In this document: positions 1-12,391 of the stretch, piece after piece
How positions within the stretch are numbered: position 1 is the stretch's first letter
Layout: each line of letters begins with the position of its first letter
Source of the DNA: Chlorokybus atmophyticus
Taxonomy: Eukaryota > Streptophyta > Chlorokybophyceae > Chlorokybales > Chlorokybaceae
Reading direction: 5' to 3'
Assembly (NCBI GenBank): GCA_009103225.1
Contig: RHPI01002402.1
Span: 818,014-882,013 of the forward strand
Length of the DNA: 64,000 nt
The notes under the pieces: model-generated
Seen by the model: the letters and a program-made list of their open reading frames with translations, nothing else
The model's database searches: none
What the model was told of the DNA's origin: nothing
Program-made: the position numbers and the translations under genes

Positions 1-1480
1 TGCTGCCAGCCACTGAAGGGCTGCTGACAGGAGTACCAGCGGCTGTTGTGAAGGCGCAGGCCTGTGCCTCTTGTGCATAATACAGAGTAAGGGATTCGGG
101 GCTGAAGAGGATCAACTGGCCAGGAGTACGCATCAAGTCTATGATGCACTCTTGGTTGTCAGCATTGCCGACAACTACGCACATGTGGAGTGCAGCTGGT
201 GCGCTAGCGCCTCCAGCGACTCGATGGACACCACGAAACAGGCGAGCTGGTATCCGCAAAGAGTCAGCAAGGAACTTGAAAAGAAGGGCTCTGGGCCGAC
301 AAAGGCCATACTGAAGCTGTCCAATCGGCACCGCACATGATGTGATACTTAAGCGGGAAGCTTCCTGCAATGCATACTGAGCATGAACTCTATGCTCAAC
401 GTTCATACAACAAGCTACAGCCACATAACAGTCATCTGCGACCATTACAAAGCAACAAGAGCAAATGCAAATGCTTCAAAACTCACATTTGATACATTTT
501 TGGCGACATTGCGTGTATGTGTGCCTCCAAAGAAGTCCGCAACCACCTCAGCCAAGCGTCGCAGCTGCAAATCTTGCGGAGCGTCCTCAAGCATACTCCG
601 TGCTAGCTTCCTAACTCGGGCCAGTGCAACATCTGTTCTGGGATCAACAACTAGCACCTGATGATAGACGATAACAGTCAGTGATGTCCTCACACCTCAA
701 AGCTTGGATACACCAGCAATCACGCCGCACATACGCACAGCGCGTGCCAGCCCTTACTCCAGTGCTACTACATTGCAACAATGCACAACATCAATGCGCA
801 GCAACCTTGCATAGCTTTGCAAATGTGCAAACACTGACTAAAGAACTCTGGAGGCAGCGCTTCCACCGTTCAGTGCAGTCCCAGTCTTCCCCCAGACAAA
901 CAGTGCTCAGATTTGTTATGCCGTGCAATACCTCTTCTCCTGGAGGGGCGGGACTGAACCGCTGCAGCACATCCAGCGGTGGAAGCCTGCGGTAGTTCTT
1001 GTTGGTAAGCGAAAGTGGCACATCGTAGAACCCCTCCGGCATGGACGCATCCAGCGTGCCAAGCTCGTAGAAGTACCGCACGACCGCCTTAACGCCCGCA
1101 CTGCCCTCGTCGCCCGCCTCGTACCCGTCCTCCGGATCAGCCTCGGCATCAGCGTCGGCCTCGAAGCTGTGCTCCTCGCGTATCCGCTCAAGGGCAGGCT
1201 CAAATCCGACGGAACCGGCATTGGCCACAGCTTCTTGCGGGGCGTATAACTCATTGGCGACGGTGTCGCCACCGTCGTCGTCGTCCTCCTCCATGTGAGG
1301 AAGGGCGGCAGCCTGGAACCCTACCCGCGGCGCCTCTGCCGGCGGCGCCTCATGGCCACCGCCTGCGACCAGCCCTGCTCTCAGCGACTTGCTGGACAAC
1401 AACGCAAGCACGCCGAGCCTCAACCCGTCTATGCCGGAGTCCGCCGCCGCCCTGAGCCCGTCCCTCGGCTCCAGCCCCAT
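1..1480 (-). CDS. EDR1/CTR1-domain protein (Raf-like MAP3K N-terminal domain), partial at left edge
   Basis: Spliced minus-strand gene whose 3' part lies beyond position 1. The first recognised exon (about 1480-910) has an acidic low-complexity N-terminus, then VVRYFYELGTLDASMPEGFYD and a YRRLPPLD motif. The second (about 657-520, acceptor CAG at 658-660) gives VLVVDPRTDVALARVRKLA and VADFFGG. The third (about 350-1) gives VPIGQLQYGLCRPRALLFKF, then LADSLRIPARLFRG and IIDLMRTPGQLI. These follow the EDR1 domain of plant Raf-like MAP3Ks (EDR1/CTR1 type) in order: VD..D.L, VAD.MGG, IG...GLCRHRALLFK, LADS..IPCRL and vDLm..PG.L. In plants this domain precedes a Ser/Thr kinase domain, which would lie off the edge and is not seen. 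The start is uncertain: the open frame reaches 1501 but its first ATG is at 1480. Exon edges are approximate. Confidence 0.85.
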
Positions 1481-1869
1481 CCATGCCCCAGCGGACAGCA
1501 CCCCTCCTATCTCTGGCCTAGCTCGTCAATGCCAGTAGGCCTACGTCGCACGTACAACCTGCGCGGAAAGTACTTCGCATCAACAGATCAGAAAACACCA
1601 CGCAGTAAAAGCCACCGTTGCTGAGCCCTCCTTTGATAATTGTGTGCCCGCCTGCCTGCCCGCCCGCCGCCCACCTCGCCAGCGACACCGACAGCAACGC
1701 TGACAGCGACGCCCGTCGCAACGGTGCAGCGGAAAGCGACAGAAAATGACGTTGTCACGGGCAAAATCCTGCCGATATCGCTTATAGCCGCAGGCAGCGA
1801 AGCGGATGTCGCCTGTTGCGGGCGCCGAGACGCATTTGGTACCATCCGCCGCCTGTGCCCCTCGACATA

Positions 1870-3360
1870 ACGATCGCTGTCACGTGAACGGTTTCGTAGG
1901 GATGTCCATAAAGCTCAAATGAGGGTTTGGGTCCACTGCTGGGCCTCATGACTGCAAGTCATGACTCATGTGACCTGCATACCTGGTACCTGGTAGTTGC
2001 GAGTCATGAGTTACCGGTAGGCTACAAGTTGCCTGACTGTAAGAGATGCAGGTAACAACAAGCACAAATAACTTTCACATCTTGTAATGCTTTGTGCAAT
2101 GTTGTTGAATCTGTGTATATGTGCATACGTGTGTCGGTCATGATCCACAAAGCCTTATACATGCATCATAATCATTGAATTCTGATTTGATATATGTTGA
2201 CAATCGTAATGGACGCGCTTTGCACATACCATGCATTAACGTCGTTGCTACCAATAAATACATACAGACAAAGCGAGAACAAGTTCTGAATCAGTTCAAT
2301 ATACATTACATTATCTAACTTGCAACAACGTGAAATTAGATAGCATCATTCACGTGTAGATTAAACTTTGTTTCGGGACATATAAGATTTCAAGTAATGA
2401 AGAAATTGTCGTTTGGCGTTTAACATGTTAAACCTCGTTGCAATTATTACAGCCGTGTTGTGGTCCAAATCATAATGTAAGAACTTTAATAATGCATGCA
2501 AACCTTAACATCAGTGAATTAACTATGTTACCCACATGCTTATACACCACATCCGCATGTTACCCTCAACTTCTCGTGTAAACTGCCTGCAATTGAAGAG
2601 GTATCTGTCCGCTATCGGTTACTTAGATTTTATGTGCAACGTAACATGATAATACCTGCAAGAAAAAGTTACAAAGTTGACAACACTGCACCTGACATCA
2701 ATCATCTCATACTTTGTTGAGGTAAATCGATTCATCTTTGGTGCATGGCAGATACTCAAATGTATAATTTCTTCAACAATATTGATCTGACAAACAAGTA
2801 TAATGTTCAATCGCAAACATAAGGGGAAAGTACAGCAGCGAGTGCAAAGAATATTACATTGTATGGAATTCTATGTTATTGTATTGTATACTTCACACTT
2901 GGCACGAGTAATATTTTATGATCAAACATTACTTTCACTGACACTTTAATAAGTGAAGGATTGCGCATATTGAAGTGACGCGCATTCATAAGAAAAATGT
3001 GAATGACGTCACATTAATGACAAGTAATCATGCAAGGCAACAATTTCCACACTTATCAAGTTGTGCAACATGGCAAGCTGCGTGCATAAGCATATACTCT
3101 AGCCTGACTGCTTGCATGGAAAAAACAAAACAACAACCAGCAATGGCAGAACAAGTCTCAGCAAGTTGACTACACAAGCTCTACCCTGCTTATGCCTGAT
3201 TGCTGTGACCATTGCGCACTCGCTGTCGCTTGCGGGACTTCGTACTGTTCTGCAAAAACTCAAGAGTTGGCAGCAACACAACAAGAACGCTGTTGACCCC
3301 TTTGTCGACCCCTCCCCCCCATCACAAGAAAACAAACAGAAAAAACGGACGTGCTTGAGG
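1870..3360. other. AT-rich spacer without recognised gene
   Basis: About 1.5 kb between the 5' side of the EDR1-domain gene and the 3' end of UTP23. From about 2040 to 3000 it is visibly richer in A/T than the genes, with short poly-A and AATAAT-type words. Open frames are short and match nothing I know. No repeat boundary or RNA gene was recognised. Confidence 0.6.
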
Positions 3361-3362
3361 CC

Positions 3363-5032
3363 CTAGACACTATAACAAGCAGACCTACTCAAAAACTGTG
3401 CAGAACCCAAACCTGGTGCTCTGTTGATGGTTGCACCGGTCCTTTCTTTTTCTTGACTGACAGCGGATTTGGGCCCTGCAACATCACATGGGGATGAGCC
3501 AACCAGATGCAGCTCATGTCGGGAAGACCAGTCGCCCACCTTTGGTCCTTTCCGCTTGCGCTTGTTTATGATTGCTGGAGCGCCAGTCAAGGCTTCAACT
3601 GGCTGCTGCACGAGCTCTGCAACTTTCAAAGCGGCTCGCTTCAACTCTGCCTCAGATGCTCGCACCTTCTCAGCCTCACTCTGGCAAAGGCAATCTCACA
3701 CACATAAGCACGAGTAACATCTCGGTAGATGCGAAGCTCCACACGCACTTCATTATGCAAAGACTTACACATGCCAAAGTACACAGGCATGCAAACCAAC
3801 CGCGTTGGTCGTAGCAGCATATGAACAAGCATGCGCACCATGTTTGCAAGTTTTCGCTGCGTCTCTGAAGGCGCCTCAAGATGTAACTGTCCATTCTGAA
3901 TGGACACAATAGCCACCCCAGGAACCTGCATGGGCGGTTGCTTTCACAGCTGCGCGTACAAGCTCACAACATGTCTACTGATACTGGCTAACGCCAGACA
4001 ACCTTATGGAGCTGTTGCTTGAGCGCTGCGTCTTGCGAAGCAATGAAGAAATGCTCAGGGTTGCCGTTGGCTGCATGCCAGCAGTACAAATTGATTATTA
4101 ACAACTTGCGCACGCATGCTTGAGAACATACAGCCTAACTGCTGCTGGTGTATTCACTTACCGACTAGGGATTGGATGCATGCAGCGGCTGGCACGGGCG
4201 TGTCGTGCGAGCATTTAGCTCCCTCAAACACTCTGGCCGCTTTTGCAGTGCCTAAAAGATGGACAAGATCAATTCTTCGATGTGCAAAGCATGGGTGACG
4301 CTAAATCATTTCACGTGCACGTTTTGTGCGAGCAAGACGAGATCAAGAAGCAACCCATAAACCTCTATACCTGCGTAGTCAGTGCCAAGGGCTTTGAGTT
4401 CAGCAGTCACACAGCGCGTCACAAACACTTTAGTCGTTGCACCCAGGAACTTGGGAAGAGACTCGCGCAATGCTGCTACTCTGCACAACCAGCCGAGCAA
4501 GCGTCAATCGCCGCTGGGTCTGCAGCCTGAACACGCTGAGGTGCGCTATTCGGCATGATACGAGCTTGGCTTGGCTTGGCTTTCCTAATGCTTGCGCTGC
4601 ATGCACACGTGCGGCACTCTCAGGGATGTTGCGTCCTCCCATGAGCCTGTCCTTCTAAACAGTATCAATCGGGACCAAGCTTGCCATTGAACAACTGTCA
4701 CGCCATCGGCCGTACACTGAACAATTACAGAAACAGTACAAAAGACGCTGCTTTCTTCCACCCATATCAATGCAACATACCGGCCAACATACTGCACTGC
4801 CTATTTTACGAATTGTCGGAATTGTGTAAGCCGCGTGTATGTGCATGGGACACACTACTTTTAAGGGTGCACACGCAGGTGCACAAGCTTGGTTGCGTGC
4901 TTACTTTGGCAGCGAGAGCGCGTGGTGCAGGAAAGTGCCGTCCACCAGCGCCTTGTAGGGCTCCCTGAAGCCGAAGCAGACGCGGAAGAAACGCACGCCG
5001 CGCCGCACAGCCTTCGCGCGCCCCACGCGCAT
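3363..5032 (-). CDS. UTP23: rRNA-processing protein UTP23 (PIN-like, small-subunit processome)
   Basis: Six exons join in phase: 5032-4905, 4480-4371, 4251-4162, 4070-4003, 3925-3839 and 3680-3363, giving 266 codons (yeast and human proteins are about 250). Exon 1 starts with the only suitable ATG and encodes FGFREPYKALVDGTFLHHAL, the FCF1/UTP23 signature. Exon 2 has ALRESLPKFLG and the CVTAELKALG segment. Exon 3 carries a Cys-His-Cys pattern (KCSHD...AACIQSLV) like the UTP23 zinc site. Exon 4 has NPEHFFIASQD, the acidic end of the PIN-like fold, and exon 5 starts VPGVAIV. The basic tail has KRKRKGPK. UTP23 helps remove snR30 and process 18S rRNA in the nucleolus; it generally lacks the full PIN nuclease residues. 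Splice signals are GT-AG except for routine variation. Confidence 0.93.
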
Positions 5033-5793
5033 GGCCTGCACCACCACGCCGCCGCCGCCGCCGCCACCACGCCGCCAGGTCGGGTAGTTCCACCTCTTTG
5101 TTTTGTGCAAGCGGGGCGTTGTACGCACCGACTTTCACGACTCAGGCTTGTCTGATTTTCGGCAACAGTAGCTCATTGCTCTCTGCCCGACTGTCGGCTT
5201 GTAAACTATCCGCGAGCACACTGTAGCCGGCGGAACGTATCCAGCCGTGGTTTGACACAGAGCGCTTTGGTGTTTTGTTTGTGCACTTGAGATCATAATC
5301 CCTTTGCTGGACGGCGTTGCTCAAATGTTTCAAAAACATCTGGTCCTGTAGCATCTCACTGCAGCATTGCGGCATGAGAGAAAGCCCTGCACTAAGCTGT
5401 AGCGCGCATGTTGACAGCCACCCCAGAATCCCGATTGCATACATACACACGGCAGCAGTAATTTGCTTGTCAAGCATACATCACATCTATGTTGTCAACA
5501 TGTACATGAAGTACATACTTGATTACCAAGGCAATGAACGAACCACTCTTGCGTCGAGCAAGAACTGAAGGTAACCAAACACATATGACAACACTACAAC
5601 GACACAGCTACAACATCCCTGGCGACATGTGCGAACCCGAGTTCATTGTTAACCCAGTGCACCAACACCATCTGTGCAAAACTGGCTGCATTGCGAACTA
5701 CTGAATAGATCTCAGCCCCACCACACGCACAGGCTTTCGTGGTAGATGCTTCACAGCAGCAGCGCGCAACCCAGCACTTGTCAGACATCGAGC
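5033..5793. other. Spacer between tandem minus-strand genes
   Basis: Holds the 5' flank of UTP23, starting with a GCC/GCG-rich block at about 5040-5075, and the 3' flank of the next gene. The minus-strand open frame at about 5477-5142 resembles no known family. I see no supported gene. Confidence 0.5.
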
Positions 5794-7026
5794 CTATCGC
5801 ACACGCCTGCTGCGAACTGCTCTCCATTGCGCGAGGACCTTCTTGTGCAAGTCAAGGCTCCAGATGATAGCCACCATTAGCAAGGTGAAACCGGCGTATG
5901 TGCAGACAATGGTGAACCCGAAGCCGATTGGTGTCAAGCATCCAATGCCATGGCCACAGAAACAAACATGACTGTCTTGATCGCAAGTCCAGCCTTTGTG
6001 GTTGTAACCATCTGGGCTTTGGCATACAGAAGTTCCAGCAGCACCAGCATCCGCAGAACAAGAAGCACCTGGCGAAACTGGCATGCAGCACTGCGCATTG
6101 TAGTCACTCTTGTACATTGAGGACGACCAGCGGCTGGGCCCGCCTGCCCAGAGCCCTGCATCTTGTAGGACATGCCTACGGCAAAGCATAGACTTGTTAC
6201 AAAAGAACGGAGGATGCATGGATTTTCAAAGTAGTGCACAATAGCGGTAAGCTTGCTTTACCTTGTGAGATCGGCCATGACGAGAGGGATGGCCAATAGA
6301 GTGACATACACAGGGCCGTAGCGCTGCCAGTGGCTGCCTTTACGTTGTGCAGACTTGTGATACAGGTACTGAGCGATGTTAGTGAAGATTGCCAAAGTGA
6401 TGCCGAATGTTATAGTGTGCGCAAATGACTTTGACGCTTCCGAAGCTGCAATACCAACCAGGCCTGTGGAAGCAGAGCAACAGAACAAATTGTAGGTGTG
6501 TCAGTGTCCTTGGTTGTGACAGGAGACTGCACTCATTGTGTAGAGCGCACACATGCATGCGCTCGCACACATGCACACGAAGGCATACACATACATGCAC
6601 ACGCGCCAACCACACAAACTCAGAGCGTGCATGGAGATTGCCATACCATGTTAGACTAACCTGCAACTAGAAGAGGCCAGCATCAGGAACCCACAAGCGC
6701 AGGTACGGACACTGCCAACGCCAGGATTGCCATGCCAAGAGATGTGCGGTCTTCATCGCTCTGCACGCAACCAGAAATCTACACAACACCTTCATGCAAG
6801 CATTCTGTCATGTGGGGCGTGCAGAGCGGCGTGCACAGGTAATTGTGAGACGTAACATAAGAGCAGGCAAACACGCAACTCCTACCTTGATGTCGGTTTC
6901 AACACCCGCCCTTCCATCATCATTGACGGCCCGGACGGGTGGCCGCACTCATGTGACACATTCTTCCTCTCCCTGTTCCGGATCAACCTCCGATGACGCT
7001 GGAGGAAGCAGCGCCTCGCTACTCAT
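5794..7026 (-). CDS. Conserved four-helix membrane protein of the green lineage, unknown function; in-frame TGA in first exon
   Basis: Exons at about 7026-6886, 6760-6691, 6463-6262 and 6175-5794 join in phase. The product has a hydrophilic N-terminus (DDGRAGVETDIKSDED), then four hydrophobic stretches: LGMAILALAVSVPALVG, TFGITLAIFTNIAQYLY, YGPVYVTLLAIPLVMADL and IGFGFTIVCTYAGFTLLM. The motif MADLTRHVLQD, split by intron 3, and the Cys-containing loop before the last helix recall an uncharacterised plant transmembrane family; I cannot name a function. Oddity: the frame from the ATG at 7026 has TGA at 6949-6951, and only the codons after it lead into the conserved part. Upstream of the ATG there is a splice acceptor (CAG at about 7043), so the exon may be internal and the true start further 5'. 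The donor of the second exon (GTTCCT) is weak but gives the right phase. Confidence 0.65.
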
Positions 7027-8234
7027 CGCGCCCGACAAGCAGCTGCAAGCACAAGGCAAACTCGTCAGCAGCTTACCACACCCAAAATGAGACCAGCCAG
7101 ACTGCATGCACGTTAGGCAGGCAGCATCGTGCGGCCGTTTTTGAGCAACAAGTACGCCAAAACTGACTGCTAACCTCGCTGACTCTACTCACAATGCTCA
7201 CGTCTCCCACGCCTCTAGCCCAACACAAGCACTCGCCCCCGCCCCCGCCGCCGCCGCTGCTCACGGCCAAACCCCAATAGCCGTCAGGCTACAATCAACA
7301 GCCATTGATGGCAACAGGTCAAAAAAGCTCAAAAAGCGACAGTACGCATTCAAAAAGAAGGCCTCAATGTCCAGGTGTTTTAGGCCCCAGCCTGCGCAGG
7401 AATACAACTTTAATGAAGTTGAAGACGAAACTTTGTTCACGCACGAGGTTGGCTGATAGACTGCCAGTGACAGTGTGATAATGACCGCGAGCTGCGTGAC
7501 AGGTGAGAACAGGTGATAAGCTCGACCGCCGACGTGGACCTCACCGCGCGCGCGCGCGCGCGTTTCACCGCTACTATGTTGCAATGATTCATTCCCAAAG
7601 CGAAAGTCCCGACACTTTACTAACTTTTCCGTCACTGCTATCCGTCTGCACAAAGTCCGCTGCTCAGCTAAGGGGTCGAAAGTGTCTATCCCGCGATGTG
7701 CTTTTCGTGCTCATCCGTTTCTGGCTGACGCCAGCAGCGGTGAAGTGTTCCTGCTCGGGACGCTGTGTAGGGAGCGGCGGCGGTGGTGGCGGCGGCGGAA
7801 GAGCGCAGGAGCTGTGGGCCGAGGGAGTTTAAGCTCAGGTTCAACCGGAATTTGGTGTGTGGGATTGTTTGTCTGTGGTTGGTGACAAAAAGGAAGCGAG
7901 GGGCTTGTTGGCAAGTGGTTGGTTAGGTGGATCGTCGCATTGAAGGTCGAGCTGGTCGGGAGAAAGGTCATACGCTGCTGTGAATTTTTACGCTTTGGAG
8001 AAGCATAGTGGAGCGAGCGCCTTTGGCTTGGTTGGTACTGGAGCACCGCAACCTGTGTATTGTTGGTAGCTCTGTAGCTTTGGCGCTTCAAGTGCCAACA
8101 AGGTCCACTGTGTCCTCAGTTGGAGGCGTGCAGCTGCCTTTGTTTCAGCGGAGAGTAGTCAGCTCTGCGCAGTTGGGCATTCCTTGTGAGAATGGGCACA
8201 TGTTGACAGCGGAGGCCTTGCCGCCTCCGCGCGG
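7027..8234. promoter_or_regulatory. Divergent intergenic region between the membrane-protein gene and SDP1
   Basis: About 1.2 kb upstream of two oppositely oriented genes. It holds a GCC/CCG run at 7236-7262, an alternating (CG)n tract at 7545-7562 that could adopt Z-DNA, and a GGC/GGT run at 7772-7798. Most of 7600-8234 is probably the SDP1 5' leader. No core promoter motif can be assigned by eye. Confidence 0.4.
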
Positions 8235-11200
8235 ATGGAGCGTGAGGGTGAGGCGGCGGTTGGGAGGTTTCCCATCGGGCCCAGCAGCGTGTATGGCCGC
8301 CTACTGGCAGTACGGATCTTGTGCAGTACTCGGCTGAGGCTATGGACGGACCTGTTCCTGGCGATCGTGCAGAGGCGGTTCAAGAAGGTGACCACGGCTT
8401 TGAGCTACGTTGGGAGGAGTTTGGCGCAGAGGTTGGATCCGCGCAATCCTCTGAGCTTGGTGGCAGCTGCGGCGCTTGTGCTATGGCTGTCCCATCGTGC
8501 TCGCCTTGGCCAGGCGCAGCGCCAGCTCAAGCGTGCTCGTGTAAAGTACTACACTCAGCAGATGGCACGCGCAAATTGCTATGATGAGTGGTACCAGGCT
8601 GCGCGAGCACTTGATAACTTGCAAGTGAGTGCTAATGATGCCACAATGTTCGTTCAGTCATGTCGCTCCCATCAAGTGTCGTGGCAATGTAGCAGTTGGG
8701 ACACATCAAGCCAAATGCCAATTCACCAGTGTCAGTTGCAAAAGGTCTCCATCTTGTAGTCTCTTTAAACTCAGGCATTAGTGCTGCAGCTTTGTACATG
8801 GTTGTTTCATTATACACGTTATTGCAAGGTCAAACCTGCTGTCAGGCTGAGGCTGTTCACAGTATGCATGCTGTAGCATACGTGTTGTTGGTTTCATCTT
8901 ATGTACCAACATCGTCAGCTGTTGCTGCGCTTCTTGTAGGCACACTCATTTGTTGTCGAACAATGAACACTTGCATAGGTGTCTGTTTGAGGGTCATCAT
9001 GCACATGTTGCAAACTTTTGATTGAGTGCAGTATGAGGGTGAAGACGAAAGAAAAGTGGATATGCGGTTTTATGATGTTGAGCTGGTTGAGGACCGTTTG
9101 CAAAAGATGGTGAAGCTGCGAGAGGAAGGCAACATTGGTGAAATGGTTTTCTGCCTGCGAGCTGACCTTCTGCGCAACCTTGGAGGCTTATGCAACCCGC
9201 AGTTACACAAATCGCGCCTTACCACTCCTCACACGATACAAGAATACATACACGAGGTCCTAGCACAGCATGCTTTTTAGCAGCCACAAGTGGTTGCTTG
9301 TTTAGCTTGCATCACATCATCCAGCTTGCCATTAATCTCATTGTAGCATTATGCCACTACACATGTGGAGCACTTTTGTGAGTTAACAGGGGCGTACAAT
9401 GGCAAGTTAAGCTATTTGTTGACAGGTTACTCTACAGCTGAAGTACGTCTGCAACTACGACTTTCCAGACTTCCCCCTGGAGGAGAAGCTGGCATTCTTC
9501 CATGAGACACGCCACGCTTTCGGGCGCACAGCGCTGCTATTCAGTGGAGGTGCTGCTCTTGGCTCCTTTCACCTCGGGGTGATGAAAGCACTTGTGGAGC
9601 ACAAGCTCCTGCCGCGCGTCATTGCAGGCTCAAGTGTAGGGTCCATTGTTTGTTCCTTCACTGCAACCCGCACGCAAGAGGAGCTTGAAGCATTCTTCAA
9701 AGGCCCGCTTCCTGACATGATATTCTTTGCTGAGGTGCGAGTTCAAGTTATCCCATGCCAATCCCAGCAATCTGACACTAAGTCAGGACGCTGACTGCAA
9801 GAATTGTTGTTGCACTGTTGGACATTGCAGTGCAATCTGTCGTGTGTTGCGTATTGGGNNNNNNNNNNNNNNNNNNNNNNNNNNNNNNNNNNNNNNNNNN
9901 NNNNNNNNNNNNNNNNNNNNNNNNNNNNNNNNNNNNNNNNNNNNNNNNNNNNNNNNNNNNNNNNNNNNNNNNNNNNNNNNNNNNNNNNNGGGGGAGGGGG
10001 CATGGCTCTTTAAATTCGTGTCTGCTGTGGTTCATACAGTTTCCTTGTTACACTACCTGACCACTGCCGTTATTGGCAGGTTGGGTCTCTCCTTAGGTTT
10101 GCACGGAGGCTTGTAACAAAAGGAGCTTTGCACGAAATAGGTACTCTGCAAAAGAGGATGCGCAGCTTGATTGGGGATTTGACATTCCAGGAGGCGTTCG
10201 ACATATCTGGTCGCATACTGGGCATATCTGTGTGCTCCATGCGACAGCATGAGGCCCCCCGCCTGCTCAACTACCTCACATCACCACATGTTGTCATCTG
10301 GAGCGCTGTTGCTGCATCATGCGCCTTTCCTGGGCTATTTGAGGCTCAAGAACTGCTGGCAAAGGATCGAGAGGTGCGTGGCAGCAGTTGCGGACAGAAG
10401 GGAATGCGGTGCAGATTCATGCAAGGAGTATGTTGCTGATTCTCTTGTGCACATGGTCACAGGGACGGTTGGTTCCATTCCACATAGGGGAGCACGACGG
10501 GGATGGTCGTGGTCTCACATCACGCAAGTGGCGCGATGGTAGCGTTGAGGAGGATCTGCCGATGACAAGCCTGAAAGAGTTGTTCAACGTCAACCATTTT
10601 GTCGTGAGCCAGGCAAACCCACACATAGCCCCTATCCTGCGGCTGAAAGAAATATTGCGCCAGTCGGGTGGTCCATATGTTGGCCACGCCATGCACATGT
10701 TGGAGATGGAGGTGAAGCATCGTCTCAAACAGCTGATAGAGATGGGCATTGGGAGCAAGGGGATCGCCAAAATCCTTGCTCAGGTGCAGTGGCTGTTGTA
10801 TCATATAATTGTTCATGAAGGCGGTTGTGTTGTGACTTCAGCAACACCAACTCACATCAACCAATTCATGCCTGCTACAGGATTGGGAGGGGGATATCAC
10901 AATTGTAATGCCTGCAACCTTGTATCAAATGTACAAAATTATTCAAAACCCCACAAAAGAAGATGTCCAGCTTGGCAGCATCATGGGAGAGCGATGCACT
11001 TGGGCCAAGCTGTCATCCATACGCGCGAATTGTGCAATTGAGATGGCCCTTGACGAGTGCGTACAGGAGCTGAAGGCAAAGCGTAAGTTGCTGTATGGCC
11101 GCAGTCACGGGCGTGGGTTTGACGGCAGACAGCGCATTCCTTCATGGAATACCTTACTGCGCCCGCAGTCGGTTGGCTCACTGTCAGATGGCGAGGACGA

Positions 11201-11246
11201 CCACTCCACGTTTGCTAGTTTGCGGTCTTATGGAAATGGCATTTGA
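8235..11246 (+). CDS. SDP1: SDP1-type patatin-like triacylglycerol lipase
   Basis: Six exons, all separated by phase-0 introns: 8235-8624, 9032-9256, 9438-9734, 10080-10373, 10463-10783 and 10881-11246, giving 630 codons. The family is SUGAR-DEPENDENT1 of plants and Tgl3/4/5 of yeast, lipases that start breakdown of storage oil at the lipid droplet. Exon 1 has a membrane-associating stretch ([12 protein letters not shown]) and [12 protein letters not shown]. Exon 2 has [15 protein letters not shown]. Exon 3 has the oxyanion motif [10 protein letters not shown] and the nucleophile elbow GSSVG. Exon 5 has RDGS, the position of the catalytic Asp (DG) of the Ser-Asp dyad, followed by [20 protein letters not shown]. 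Exon 4 has [20 protein letters not shown]. The tail after about residue 560 is poorly conserved. The sequence gap at 9859-9989 falls inside intron 3, so the protein is complete. Confidence 0.95.
9859..9989. other. Assembly gap (131 N) inside SDP1 intron 3
   Basis: Run of N. The left flank ends in GGG and the right flank begins with a G-rich stretch, so a G-tract or simple repeat probably stopped the assembly. It does not interrupt coding sequence. Confidence 0.98.
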
Positions 11247-12391
11247 TGTGTACACCCCACAATCCAATCTGTCGCCCAATCTCACCAACCCGATGTCGTG
11301 GCATGTGTACGCCATTGTCGGTTGGATTATGAATTCTGTCGTACTGTGCACGCTAACTAGAACTGTTTGGATTGTATAGCTCCAATTGGATGTTTCAAGA
11401 GCTGCTTGAGCACAATGTGCAGGTCCGCAGTGACCACGAGCACCCACTGCGTGTTTGAACACAATATCGGCCCAATACGTTGAACTCGCATGCTGCAACA
11501 GTAATGCAATTGGATCTGCTCCAGTGCAGTTCAACACAGCGCTTCACATACTTTGCACATTCGGCTTGCCCTGACATCATTAGCCAACTTCGCACACCTT
11601 TGGTTTATGCTGCTCATTTGTGCTTCTGTGTCAGAGAAGTGGTTTCTCTGACACAGAAGCACTTGTACAGCTAATTGGCTTCTGCAACGAGTGTCATGGT
11701 AGCTGCATCATTAAAAATACAGTAGCTAGCTGTAGCAAGTTTGACAGGTGAGTATGATGGCTTGGATAGGTATGCAACACCACGCCGCACAGCACCCGCA
11801 CTACAATTGGAATGCAAATCGGAATGTAGCAGCTGTCTGCTAACAGCAACCTAGCTTGGCGGTGCTCTTGGCATGAGGCCCATGCAGCTGATGAATGCTA
11901 GCAGAGTTGTTGTGCTGTGCTGTGCACTTGCATTCTTGCTGTATTGGGCTTGTGTAGATGTTGGAGTTATGGCTTTGACACTGGGTCGCTGTAATTGGAT
12001 TGAATATGAAGAGGAGAGACCTAGCAGACTGACACATGCGCCCTGTAACGACATGCACTGTGCTAGAGTAATGGATACCACAAGATGAACCAGCGCATAT
12101 AGATAGCAGTATCCTGTTCAGCATCCAGTGCGTGGTGGCTTCACATTACACTCGCAACCAGATGTTGCTGTCATTCAGTCAAACGGCTGACCCCTGACCT
12201 GAAAGCATGCCTGCTGTACATAAGATAATATGCTAGTAGTGTGTGCGTTTCGCTTTGGCGTACATACCGATCTGCATCTATGTTACTGCGTCATTTACAT
12301 CAGTGCCACACAACAAAGGCTGCACCGTTCTTCTCTGATGTTCGCCGCTCAGCAGTAGTAGTATAAGCAGGCAAGCACTGGCCTGTGACGG
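11247..12391. other. Convergent intergenic region, with a hairpin
   Basis: About 1.1 kb between the 3' ends of SDP1 and NUP62. The only clear structure is the perfect inverted repeat at 11620-11662, listed separately. The plus-strand open frame at about 11873-12088 shows no family resemblance. Confidence 0.5.
11620..11662. repeat. Perfect inverted repeat, 19-nt arms, 5-nt loop
   Basis: Arms 11620-11638 (GTGCTTCTGTGTCAGAGAA) and 11644-11662 are exact reverse complements around the loop GTGGT. It is non-coding, between two convergent 3' ends. There is no U-tract, and such terminators are not used by RNA polymerase II. Confidence 0.9.

Noticed and set aside
6949-6951. Selenocysteine at the in-frame TGA
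   Set aside because: The protein is not a recognised selenoprotein, the context is not a redox motif, and no SECIS could be shown; an upstream exon or error is simpler.
9727-10116. Open frames crossing the 131-base gap
   Set aside because: They consist largely of unknown residues and lie in SDP1 intron 3.
11620-11662. Rho-independent terminator
   Set aside because: The genome is eukaryotic nuclear and the stem lacks a T-tract; listed only as an inverted repeat.
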